A DNA stretch of 64,000 nucleotides from assembly GCA_036273515.1 (NCBI GenBank), contig DASUHM010000018.1, positions 58,809 to 122,808 on the forward strand, written 5' to 3'. Below are positions 41,501-49,728 of the stretch, piece after piece (position 1 is the first letter of the stretch; each line of letters starts with the position of its first letter). The translations under genes and the position numbers were made by a program. Below the pieces are notes generated by a model. That model did not search any database. It was given only the letters and a program-made list of their open reading frames with translations, and was not told where the DNA came from. This DNA is from Gaiellales bacterium. Its GTDB lineage: Bacteria; Actinomycetota; Thermoleophilia; Gaiellales; JAICJC01.

Positions 41501-43456
41501 CTAGCCGGTCCGGTGGTCTGATACGACGCCGGTCGCGACGGGCTCGGGCGGCTCCTCGGCGAGCGACTGCGTCAGCCGTCCGACGATCTGCAGGATCTCG
41601 CCGTGCCGCTCCGGCTCCCAGTCCGAGAGGAGCGCCTCGACGCGCCCGCGGCGGGCGGCCCGCAGCCGCTCGAGGGCGGCCTCGCCATCGGGCGTGAGAG
41701 CGCAGCCGCCGTCGACGAGCCCCTTGTCCCTCAACGCGTCCAGCTGGGGATCGAGCTGGAACGACTCGACCACGCCCGGCACCTGCTCGACGATCCGGAA
41801 GAGCAGCCACATCTCCCGCGGCGCCAGCTCGACCCCCGACGTATCGGCGAGTCGCTCGTAGATCAGGTGCCGCCGCTCGCGCCCTGCGAGCGACGCCGCC
41901 TGTGCCTCGAGCTCCGCCATCGAGCTGCCGTGCAGCGGGGCGGCCGCCGTACCGGCTGCGCCCTGGGCCTTGACCGTCTTTCGCAGCGGCACCTCGGGGA
42001 TGAACCAGGTGAGCACGAACGCCAGCACCGCGAACCCCGCCCCCGTCAGGAACACCGGGTGGAGCGCGTCGACGTAGGCGCCGCGGAACGCGTCCTTGAT
42101 CGGCGCGGGGAGCGAGGCGATCAACGCCGGGGTGGCGCCCCGCTCGAGGTCGACGCCGCTCGGCGGCGGGCCGGGCAGGGACGCCGCCAGGTTCGACGTG
42201 AGCCGGTTGGTCAGGATCGCGCCGAAGATGGGGGTGCCGATCGAGCCGCCCATCGATCGGAACAGGCTCGCCCCGGAGGTCGCGACGCCGAGCTGCGAAT
42301 AGTCGACGGCGTTCTGCACGACCAGGATCAGCACCTGCATGACGCCGCCGAGACCGAGGCCGAGCACGAGCATCGAGAGCCCCGCCGATCCGATCGACGT
42401 CGAGACGGTCAGCCGCGCCAGCAGCAGCATGCCGGCCACCATGAGCGCCGTGCCGAGGATCGGGAAGACCTTGTACCGGCCCGTGCGGGAGATCACCTGG
42501 CCGCTCCCGATCGACGAGATCAGCACCCCCGCCATCAGCGGCAGCATCTCGAGCCCCGACACCGTGGGGCTCGATCCCTTGACGAGCTGGAGGAACAGCG
42601 GCAGATAGGTGACCGATCCGAAGAGCGCGATCCCGACCACGAAGCCGACCGCACTGGTCGCAGCGAAGATCCTGTTGCGGAAGAGGTTCAGCGGGAGCAC
42701 CGGCTCGGCCGCCCGTCGCTCGGCGACGAGGAACCCGGCCAGGCAGACCAGCGAGATCACCGCCAGCATGGCGGTCTCGAAGGAGAGCCACGCGTAGTCC
42801 ACACCGCCCAGCGTCGTCAGCAGCACGATCGCCGAGAGGCCCGCGGCGAGGAAGGTGATGCCGAGGTAGTCGATGACGTGCAGGGTGTGGCTCGTGCGCG
42901 GATGGAACACGACCTGGAGCACGACCAGCGCGAGCACGCCGATCGGGATGTTCACGTAGAAGATCCAGCGCCACGAGAGGTTGTCGACGAAGAACCCGCC
43001 GAGCAGCGGGCCGATCACCGTGGAGAGCCCGAAGACCCCGCCCAACAGGCCGGCGTAGCGGCCGCGGTCGCGGGCCGGGACGACGTCGCCGATGGCCGCC
43101 TGGGTCGTGACCATCAGGCCGCCCCCGCCGAGGCCCTGGATGGCCCGGAACGCGATCAGCTCGGTCATGCTGTGGGCGGCGCCGCACAGCGCCGAGCCGA
43201 TCAGGAACGTCGCCAGGGCCGTCTGCAGCACGATCTTGCGCCCGAACTGGTCGCCCAGCTTGCCCGCCAGCGGGGTGGTCACCGTCGAGGCCAGCATGTA
43301 GGCGGTGACCACCCACGCCAGCTTCGACGACCCGCCCAGGTCGCCGGCGATGGTGGGCAGCGCCGTCGAGACGATCGTCTGGTCGAGCGAGGCGACCAGC
43401 AGCACCAGCATGAGCGCCCCGAAGATGGGGCCGATCCGGGGTTTCTCCTGTTCCAC
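41501..43456 (-). CDS. DHA2-family multidrug MFS exporter with MarR-like C-terminal tail
   Basis: A 651-residue protein. Residues 1-~530 form a 14-helix DHA2/EmrB-type proton antiporter: SLDQTIVSTALPTIAGDLGG, GKLGDQFGRKIVLQTALATF and FRAIQGLGGGGLMVTTQAAI, then GPLLGGFFVDNLSWRWIFYV (motif C). The last ~115 residues form a soluble helical region: LIYERLADTSGVELAPREMW, LLFRIVEQVPGVVESFQLDP, then GCALTPDGEAALERLRAARR. These resemble a MarR-like winged-helix fold. The GTG start at 43456 follows GAGG by nine bases. It lies 11 bases after the HD-GYP gene. Confidence 0.88.
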   Translation of the reverse strand: MEQEKPRIGPIFGALMLVLLVASLDQTIVSTALPTIAGDLGGSSKLAWVVTAYMLASTVTTPLAGKLGDQFGRKIVLQTALATFLIGSALCGAAHSMTELIAFRAIQGLGGGGLMVTTQAAIGDVVPARDRGRYAGLLGGVFGLSTVIGPLLGGFFVDNLSWRWIFYVNIPIGVLALVVLQVVFHPRTSHTLHVIDYLGITFLAAGLSAIVLLTTLGGVDYAWLSFETAMLAVISLVCLAGFLVAERRAAEPVLPLNLFRNRIFAATSAVGFVVGIALFGSVTYLPLFLQLVKGSSPTVSGLEMLPLMAGVLISSIGSGQVISRTGRYKVFPILGTALMVAGMLLLARLTVSTSIGSAGLSMLVLGLGLGGVMQVLILVVQNAVDYSQLGVATSGASLFRSMGGSIGTPIFGAILTNRLTSNLAASLPGPPPSGVDLERGATPALIASLPAPIKDAFRGAYVDALHPVFLTGAGFAVLAFVLTWFIPEVPLRKTVKAQGAAGTAAAPLHGSSMAELEAQAASLAGRERRHLIYERLADTSGVELAPREMWLLFRIVEQVPGVVESFQLDPQLDALRDKGLVDGGCALTPDGEAALERLRAARRGRVEALLSDWEPERHGEILQIVGRLTQSLAEEPPEPVATGVVSDHRTG

Positions 43457-43467
43457 CGGTGCGCGCC

Positions 43468-44919
43468 TCAGGCGCGCACGGCTGTTGCGGCGGCGGTCTC
43501 GAGGTGGACGAGCAGGGCGTCGACGACGCGCGGGTCGAAGTCGGCGCCGGCCAGCTCCCGCAGCCGCTCGCGGGCCGCCTCCGGCGGCAGCGCCGCCTGG
43601 TAGCTGCGCTCCTCGCACATCGCGTGGTAGGCGTCGCAGGCGAGGATGACGCGCGCGCCGAGCGGGATGTCCTCGCCGGCCAGGCCGCGCGGGTAGCCCT
43701 TGCCGTCCCAGTGCTCGTGGCAGGCCCGGATCAGCGCCGCCGCGCCGGCCAGTGCGCCGACGGGGTCGATGATCTGGGCGCCGAGCTCGGGGTGGGCGTG
43801 GATCAGGCGCCAGCCCTCGCTGTCGAGCGGGCCGCGGTTTCCCAGCACCCGCTCGGGCACGCCGATCTTGCCGAGGTCGTGGAGCGCGGCGGCGTAGGTC
43901 AGGTCGCGCAGGTCGTCGCCGGTCATCCCGAGCGCCCGCCCGACCGCGGTGCAGTCCGACGTGAGCCGGTCGGAATGCTCGGCCGTCTCGCGGTGGCGCA
44001 GCGCGAGCGCGCGGCCGAGGCATGCGACCGTCCCGGACAGGGCGTCGCGCTGCTCGGACAGCAGGCGCTCGTTCGCGAGCGCGAGCAGGGCCTGGTCGGC
44101 GACGCCGAGGAGCAGCGCCTCCTCGGCCGCGTCGAACGCGGCCCGGCGCTCGACGACGAGCAGGGCGTGATTGCCCTCCCGCTCGCCGATCGGGACGACG
44201 CCCGCGAGCGGGCCGCGGACGAGCGCCGGCGCCTCCTCACGCGTCAGCATCCGCAGCCGCCGCGACGCGGTCAGCTCGTCGAGGAGCTGGCTGTGGGGCA
44301 CCTGGGCGGCCATGGCCGAGCGGCGCCGGCCGGCGAACCCGTGGGCCGACACGAGGGTGAAGCTGCCCTCGGTCGCCTGCCAGGCGGAGACGCCGTCCTG
44401 GTCGACAAGCCTCGCCACCGCCAGGGTGAGCAGGTGCAGGACACGATCCTCGCCGTGCTCGAGGGCGAGCGCCTGGCCGAGCTCGACCAGCGCGCGGCCG
44501 GTGCGCGCCGCCGTGCGCTCCTCGTTCACTCGCGCGGCATGCGCGGCGGCCACGAGCGCCGTCTCGCATGCCATCGCCAGGTACGAGAGCTCCTCTTCGC
44601 TGGCCGCGGGGGAGCGGGCGCAGACGATCACCCATCGCGGCGTCGCCGTCCCCGCGTACCCGAAGCCGCCGGCGCGGGCCTCGCCGGAGCGCACGGCCGC
44701 GATCCGGGGCGCAACCGGCGGCTTCACGACCCCGCGCTGCGCCCAGGTGTGGCTGCGGCCGGCCAGATGCTCGTGCACGAGCACGCCGTCCAGGCTCAGG
44801 CGCGCGTGCAGCTCGCCCGCCAGCACGTCGGCGATGCCGCGCCGGTCGTCGGCCGCAGCGAGTGCGGTCAGGAACTCGCCCGTGAACCGAAGCGGGGTGA
44901 CCGCCACGCTGCCCACCAT
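43468..44919 (-). CDS. GAF/HD-GYP-type phosphohydrolase
   Basis: A 483-residue protein. N-terminal GAF-like sensor regions (~1-300) precede the HD-GYP domain: HSDRLTSDCTAVGRALGMTG, AALHDLGKIGVPERVLGNRG (HDxGK), HPELGAQIIDPV, then CHEHWDGKGYPRGLAGEDIP (the GYP block). HD-GYP enzymes hydrolyse c-di-GMP. The usual HH before ERWDG is CH here, so one metal ligand may be changed. It may control the exporter at 41501 through c-di-GMP, but this is inference. ATG at 44919. Confidence 0.85.
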   Translation of the reverse strand: MVGSVAVTPLRFTGEFLTALAAADDRRGIADVLAGELHARLSLDGVLVHEHLAGRSHTWAQRGVVKPPVAPRIAAVRSGEARAGGFGYAGTATPRWVIVCARSPAASEEELSYLAMACETALVAAAHAARVNEERTAARTGRALVELGQALALEHGEDRVLHLLTLAVARLVDQDGVSAWQATEGSFTLVSAHGFAGRRRSAMAAQVPHSQLLDELTASRRLRMLTREEAPALVRGPLAGVVPIGEREGNHALLVVERRAAFDAAEEALLLGVADQALLALANERLLSEQRDALSGTVACLGRALALRHRETAEHSDRLTSDCTAVGRALGMTGDDLRDLTYAAALHDLGKIGVPERVLGNRGPLDSEGWRLIHAHPELGAQIIDPVGALAGAAALIRACHEHWDGKGYPRGLAGEDIPLGARVILACDAYHAMCEERSYQAALPPEAARERLRELAGADFDPRVVDALLVHLETAAATAVRA

Positions 44920-45151
44920 CGCGCCAAGGCTACCACTTGCCTGAAAAATGCGAGGTTCGCGCGGGTCGGGGGCCGGCGACCCGCGAGATCCGGAGGATTA
45001 CCGGATATCGGCGGCCGGCCCTCACAAATTCCTGTCAATTCCCTTGGAAACCGATCACGTCTCCGGAGCCCGGCGGAAAGGGCCGAACGCGCTCTCGAGA
45101 AGCCGCCGCGGTGATCACGGCAAACGCCGCGGACCCACGGTATGATCGGCC

Positions 45152-45176
45152 CCGACTGGAGTGTGCTTCCAGTCGG
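45152..45176 (+). promoter_or_regulatory. leader hairpin upstream of surface-protein operon
   Basis: CCGACTGGA (45152-45160) pairs with TCCAGTCGG (45168-45176) around a seven-base loop. It lies five bases downstream of a TATGAT (45141-45146) that could be a -10 box. It may stabilise or attenuate the mRNA. Confidence 0.4.
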
Positions 45177-45199
45177 TGTCGGGGGGTGGGAGGCGCAGC

Positions 45200-45227
45200 T
45201 TGACGCGTTTTCAGGCTGCAGTAGGCT
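45200..45227 (+). promoter_or_regulatory. candidate housekeeping promoter
   Basis: TTGACG, a 16-base spacer and TAGGCT precede the GTG start at 45262 by 34 bases. In the 342-base gap 44920-45261 this, the leader hairpin and one possible -10 (TATGAT) are the only features I can see. Confidence 0.45.
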
Positions 45228-45261
45228 GGAAGTGATTGACATCTCCGGCTCGAAGGTAGCG

Positions 45262-46407
45262 GTGGACGTGGGGATTTCGAGATCAAGCATTGGGCTCCGG
45301 GCGTTCGCGGCTGCATGCCTGGCGGGCGCGTTTCTGTGCGCCGGCGCCGCCGCGGCGCTCGCCACGAGCCCGCCGCCGCCCCCGCCCGCCTCGCCTCCGC
45401 CCGCGTCCGGCCCGACCGGCGGCGGCGGCGGCTCGACGACGGGGACGACCCAGCCGACGGGCGGCTCGACGCACCGGACGCCCCCGCCCGACACCCGGGC
45501 GCCGGGCCGCGTCCTCGGCCTGCAGGCGATCACGAAGACGCCCGGCAAGATCACGCTGCGGTGGTCGAACCCGCACGCCTCAGACCTCGCCGGCATCGTC
45601 ATCCGCCGCGGCTTCGCCGCCTGCCCGGCCTCGGCCGGCGACGGCGTGCAGGTCGGCGGCACCAGCGTGCGCACCGTCCAGGTCGACACCGGCGCGGTCG
45701 ACAACACCCGCTACTGCTACGCGGCCTTCGCCTTCGACGCGAACGGCAACTACTCGCGGGCGGCGGTCGACCGCGGCGTGCTCAACCCCGGCGACCGGAC
45801 GCCGCCCGGGCCGGTCACCGGCCTCGCAGTGGCAACGAACGCCCAGGGCCAGATCGTCGTCACCTGGCAGAACCCGCAGCACGCCGGCATCGCGTTCGAC
45901 GCCGTGCGCCGCGGTGTCGCCCCCAACTGCCCGACCGGCCCCGCCGACGGATCGCCGGTCGGCAACGAGAAGGTCCGCGCGTCGCAGGTCGACAGCTCCG
46001 CAAAGCCCGGCGTCACCTACTGCTATCGCGTCTTCGCGCTCGACGCGTCCGGCAATGCCTCCGCCGCCGTAACCGGCCAGGACTGGGCTCTGCCGAAGCC
46101 CGCGGCGGTGCACCACGCCACCCCCGCCCAGGGGTCCGCGACGTCCACCGGCGGCCGGCTCACGTCCACGCTCATGCGCGGCGTCGCCGTCGCCGGGTTC
46201 CTGATGGTGCTCCTGATGGTCGTCGCCACCATCGTGACGCGGCGGCGCACTCATTCGAGCGCCTACGCCCGCGCAGCGCGCGGCCAGCTCGCCCCCGCCC
46301 GCCAGTTCGGGCCGATGTCGGCGTCCGGCCCGGGCGCCCTCGTGATCCCGGCGCTGGCCGTGCTCGGCTGCGGCGCCGCGGTCGCGCTCGTCCTGCTCAA
46401 CCTCTGA
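45262..46407 (+). CDS. surface protein with two Fn3-like cysteine modules
   Basis: A 381-residue precursor: signal peptide (AFAAACLAGAFLCAGAAAA), a Pro/Gly/Thr-rich linker and two related modules. The first has APGRVLGLQAITKTPGKITL then RYCYAAFAFDANGNYSRAA; the second PPGPVTGLAVATNAQGQIVV then TYCYRVFALDASGNASAAV. Each carries a disulphide-type cysteine pair and a fibronectin-III-like beta pattern. A C-terminal helix (VAGFLMVLLMVVATIVTRRR) and a final hydrophobic segment anchor it. I place the start at GTG 45262 by its AAGG and signal peptide. It is followed after 12 bases by the HYDIN-like gene. Confidence 0.8.
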   Translation: MDVGISRSSIGLRAFAAACLAGAFLCAGAAAALATSPPPPPPASPPPASGPTGGGGGSTTGTTQPTGGSTHRTPPPDTRAPGRVLGLQAITKTPGKITLRWSNPHASDLAGIVIRRGFAACPASAGDGVQVGGTSVRTVQVDTGAVDNTRYCYAAFAFDANGNYSRAAVDRGVLNPGDRTPPGPVTGLAVATNAQGQIVVTWQNPQHAGIAFDAVRRGVAPNCPTGPADGSPVGNEKVRASQVDSSAKPGVTYCYRVFALDASGNASAAVTGQDWALPKPAAVHHATPAQGSATSTGGRLTSTLMRGVAVAGFLMVLLMVVATIVTRRRTHSSAYARAARGQLAPARQFGPMSASGPGALVIPALAVLGCGAAVALVLLNL

Positions 46408-46419
46408 CCGAAGGTTCTC

Positions 46420-48387
46420 ATGCGTCGTCGTCTCGCTCTCGCATCCACCGCTCTTCTCACCGTCGGAGTGGCGCTCGCCACGTCGGGCTCCGGGGCGATG
46501 GGCATCACCGCCGGCGTGTTCGGGGCCCAGCCCAACGCCGTCGACTTCGGCAACGTCGCAGCGAGCGCGCCGCAGACGATCACCGAGACGCTCACGAACA
46601 ACGGGGCCGGCACCGTCAACATCTCTTCGACCTCGCTCAGCGGCCCCGATCAGGGAGACTTCTCGCTGAGCAACAACTCGTGCCAGGGCGCGGCCGTCGA
46701 CCCGAACAACACCTGCTCGGTCGACATCACGTTCCAGCCGAGCTCGAACAGCTCCGAGAGCGCATCTCTCGACATCGCGGACGACGACCCCAGCTCCCCG
46801 CAGAGCGTGCCCCTGAGCGGCACCGGCGTCGCCGACCAGTTCTCGGTCGCGGGCGGGCCGCTCGACTTCGGCGACCAGCGGGTCGGCACGACGTCGCCCA
46901 ACCAGACGGTCATCGTCACGAACAACACCGACTACGCCGCCAACCCGGCCAACGCCAACGTGACCGGGGCGAACTCAGGCGACTTCGGCGCCTCCGGGTG
47001 CTCGGGTTCCGTCTCGGGCGGCAACAGCAACAACACCTGCACGGTCGACGTCGACTTCACGCCCGGTGCCACGGGCACGCGCAACGCGACCCTGAACGTC
47101 GCGGGCCAGCAGGTCAGCCTGACGGGCAACGGCACCGACCCGAGCGCGGGCGTCTCGCCGGGCAGCTTCAACTTCGGCAACCAGCCGCTGCACGTCATCT
47201 CGCAGACCGAGACGATCACGCTGCAGAACAACGGCAACGGCCCGCTCACCTACTCGAGCACGAGCGTGGGCGGCGCGAACCCGGGCGACTTCTCGGTGAG
47301 CGACGCCGACTGCGCGGCCAAGGTCACGCTTGCGCCCAACGCCTCGTGCGCGATCACTGTCGCCTTCAACCCGACGGCGACAGGCGCCCGTTCGGCCGTG
47401 ATCAACATCAACGACGACGACCCCCAGAACGGGACGCAGAGCGTGAACGTGTCCGGCACGGGCACGCCCTCATCGGTCGGCTTCTCGCCGGTCACCGTGA
47501 CCTACACGAAGGCGATCCCGGCGGGCACGTCCTCGCCCGGCCACGTGGTGACGATCCGAAACCTGACGAGCAGCCCGATGCCGATCGTCTCGACGGCGCT
47601 CGGGGGCACGAACCCGAAGAACTTCATCCGCTCGGCCGACACGTGCACCGGCCAGGTGCTCCAGCCCAGCGCCACGTGCACGATCCACGTCGCGTTCACG
47701 CCGTCGGCCGCCGGCCGCCGCACCGCCGTCCTCTCGGTCACCGACAACGGAAGCGTCGGCCCGCACACCCACCAGGTGACGCTGACCGGCAGGGCCACGG
47801 CGCCGAAGAACCCGAAGAGCGTCCGCGGGACGGTCGGCTGCAGCTCGGTGACCGTCCACTGGGTGCCGAACACGGCGACCCGGTTCGCCGGCACGATCGT
47901 CGTGCGCAACCACGCCCGCTACCCGACCAGCCCGAGCGACGGCCACGTGGTGCCCCACTCGTCCGGGGTCGCCCACGACGGCGGCCTGAAGCACTTCTCG
48001 AACTACTACTACCGCGTGTTCGCGAAGTACCACTCGCTGACGCACAAAGGCCAGCTCAACTACTCCAAGGGCGTGCGCCTGCGCGAGCACACCGGCGAGA
48101 TCTGCACGCCGCAGAACGGCGCCCGGCTGCACAACCTGCGGCCGCGCTTCACCTGGCTGCCGTACCCGACCCAGAACGGCTACGCGTTCGTGCTCCAGCG
48201 CGGGCAGACGACGATCGAGATCGACTACACGCGCAAGACCGCGTGGCAGACGCCGGCGACGTGGCGCTACCGCTCGCGCACCCACCGGCTGGCCCGCGAC
48301 CGCAGCTACACGTTCTACCTGTACGCCTACCCGGCCGCGCACCCGAACGGCATCTTCATCGGCAAGGTCTCGTTCAGCGAGCGCTGA
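46420..48387 (+). CDS. secreted multi-domain HYDIN/ASPM-like repeat protein
   Basis: A 655-residue secreted protein. After a signal peptide (ALASTALLTVGVALATSGSG), four ASH/choice-of-anchor-D repeats of ~100 residues follow. Each opens with a (D/N)FG(N/D)-type strand and has ITETLTNNGAGTVNISSTSL-like and NNTCSVDITFQPSSNSSES-like strands. From ~465 there is an Fn3-like module (SVTVHWVPNTATRFAGTIVV, NYYYRVFAKYHSLTH) related to the modules of the preceding gene. A last beta domain carries RPRFTWLPYPTQNGYAFVLQ. It is likely a cell-surface adhesin or scaffold. Confidence 0.85.
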   Translation: MRRRLALASTALLTVGVALATSGSGAMGITAGVFGAQPNAVDFGNVAASAPQTITETLTNNGAGTVNISSTSLSGPDQGDFSLSNNSCQGAAVDPNNTCSVDITFQPSSNSSESASLDIADDDPSSPQSVPLSGTGVADQFSVAGGPLDFGDQRVGTTSPNQTVIVTNNTDYAANPANANVTGANSGDFGASGCSGSVSGGNSNNTCTVDVDFTPGATGTRNATLNVAGQQVSLTGNGTDPSAGVSPGSFNFGNQPLHVISQTETITLQNNGNGPLTYSSTSVGGANPGDFSVSDADCAAKVTLAPNASCAITVAFNPTATGARSAVININDDDPQNGTQSVNVSGTGTPSSVGFSPVTVTYTKAIPAGTSSPGHVVTIRNLTSSPMPIVSTALGGTNPKNFIRSADTCTGQVLQPSATCTIHVAFTPSAAGRRTAVLSVTDNGSVGPHTHQVTLTGRATAPKNPKSVRGTVGCSSVTVHWVPNTATRFAGTIVVRNHARYPTSPSDGHVVPHSSGVAHDGGLKHFSNYYYRVFAKYHSLTHKGQLNYSKGVRLREHTGEICTPQNGARLHNLRPRFTWLPYPTQNGYAFVLQRGQTTIEIDYTRKTAWQTPATWRYRSRTHRLARDRSYTFYLYAYPAAHPNGIFIGKVSFSER

Positions 48388-48393
48388 GCCGGG

Positions 48394-49467
48394 TCACGGC
48401 GGCCGGTAGCCGAGCGCGACCGAGGTGAAGAAGACGATCTGGAGCGTCGGCGCGAAGACCACGTAGGCCCGGTGCCACGACTCGCGGCGCAGGCCGATGT
48501 CGGCCATCGCGAACGCGAGCGGGAACGCCACCAGTCCGAAGCGACCGACGGACTGCAGCACCGACGAGAGCAGCGGCATCGCGAAGACGCCGGCGACGAA
48601 CAGCACGTCCTCGGCCCGCGTCGCCCGGAACCGCTCCTGGCGGATGAGCGTGACGAGCAGCGCCAGGTAGGCGATGACCGTCAGCCCGCGGGCCAGGAAG
48701 AAGACGTCGCGGGTGGTGGCGAAGCGCCAGAACTGGTCGCCGAGGCTGACCAGCGGGAACGCGGGGTGGCCGCCCCACTGCGACTGCACGTGCACCATCC
48801 CCAGCGGGTCGCCGGCCGCGTGGTTGAGCCAGGCGGCCTGGGTGCAGAACGCCGCCAGCGGCGCGGCCGCGAGCACCCACGCCGAGAGCGTCCGCCGCCG
48901 CCACGCCCGCAGCGCCAGCGGCGGCACCAGCGCGAGGCCGGTGACGCGGGTCAGGCCGGCGGCGTAGGCGAGCGGCGTCGCCGCCAGGTCGCGCTCGCGG
49001 TCGGAGAGCACGAAGAGCCACACGGTGAAGGCCAGGAACGGCCCCTCGCTGTAGGCCATCGTGAGCGCGAAGGCGTACGGCGAGAGCACCAGGTAGAGGA
49101 TGCTGCGCTTCGCGTGGTCCTCGGACAGCCGGTCGCGGGCGAGGACGTACATGCCGGCCAGGGCCGCGAGCACCGCCAGGTTCGAGACGACCAGCGCAGC
49201 CACCGCGTCGCCGACCTGGGCGGCCTCCCGCACGGCCCGGATCCCGAGCGGGTAGAGCGGGAAGAACGCCTCGATCTTGCCGGGGTGGTAGCCGACGTGC
49301 GAGATGCGGATGTAGAAGACCGAGTCCCACCCGGTCACCGCCCGCACCCAGGTGGTCTGCCACGGCTGCAGCGCGCGGTGCCAGCCGAGCTCGATCGTGA
49401 GCAGGTAACCCAGGCTCAAGACCGCGAGGCGGCTGGCCGACCATACGACGAGGACGCGCCGCCACAT
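48394..49467 (-). CDS. PIG-V-like integral membrane mannosyltransferase
   Basis: A 357-residue polytopic protein with the GT-C motif WDSVFYIRISHVGYHPG (aspartate in the first extracytoplasmic loop), AFFPLYPLGIRAV, LSPYAFALTMAYSEGPFLAF and a conserved NHAAGDPLGMVHVQSQWGG loop. These are hallmarks of the PIG-V/GPI mannosyltransferase 2-like family, which in bacteria transfers sugars from polyprenyl-phosphate donors. The substrate is unknown; the neighbouring surface proteins could be acceptors. The ATG at 49467 opens at MWRRVLVVWSASRL. Confidence 0.8.
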   Translation of the reverse strand: MWRRVLVVWSASRLAVLSLGYLLTIELGWHRALQPWQTTWVRAVTGWDSVFYIRISHVGYHPGKIEAFFPLYPLGIRAVREAAQVGDAVAALVVSNLAVLAALAGMYVLARDRLSEDHAKRSILYLVLSPYAFALTMAYSEGPFLAFTVWLFVLSDRERDLAATPLAYAAGLTRVTGLALVPPLALRAWRRRTLSAWVLAAAPLAAFCTQAAWLNHAAGDPLGMVHVQSQWGGHPAFPLVSLGDQFWRFATTRDVFFLARGLTVIAYLALLVTLIRQERFRATRAEDVLFVAGVFAMPLLSSVLQSVGRFGLVAFPLAFAMADIGLRRESWHRAYVVFAPTLQIVFFTSVALGYRPP

Positions 49468-49524
49468 GAGGCGGTATCGTACTGAGCGGGGTTGGGCGCC
49501 GTCCGTGCACCCGCCTCGCATCCG

Positions 49525-49614
49525 GGAGAGGTGGCCGAGTGGCTGAAGGCGCCCGCCTGCTAAGTGGGTCTGGGGGGTAAACCTCCAGCGAGGGTTCGAA
49601 TCCCTCCCTCTCCG
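49525..49614 (+). tRNA. tRNA-Ser(GCT)
   Basis: A 90-base type II tRNA: acceptor GGAGAGG/CCTCTCC, anticodon GCT at 49559-49561 in the loop CTGCTAA, a long variable arm (GGTCTGGGGGGTAAACCTCC) and a TTCGAAT T-loop. The CCA end is not encoded. It reads AGC/AGU serine codons. Confidence 0.97.
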
Positions 49615-49661
49615 CTTACGCCGATCGGCGCGAGGGCGTCGCTTCCTCCTCGCCCCATGGG

Positions 49662-49694
49662 CCGGCCCGGCCCCGGTGGTCGGGGCCGGGCCGG
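49662..49694. terminator. strong hairpin terminator
   Basis: CCGGCCCGGCCCCG pairs perfectly over 14 bases with its complement around GTGGT, between the tRNA and the convergent RTX gene. Confidence 0.65.
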
Positions 49695-49728
49695 TCTCGG
49701 CGGCTGCCCACCAGCCGCCGAAGTCGTG

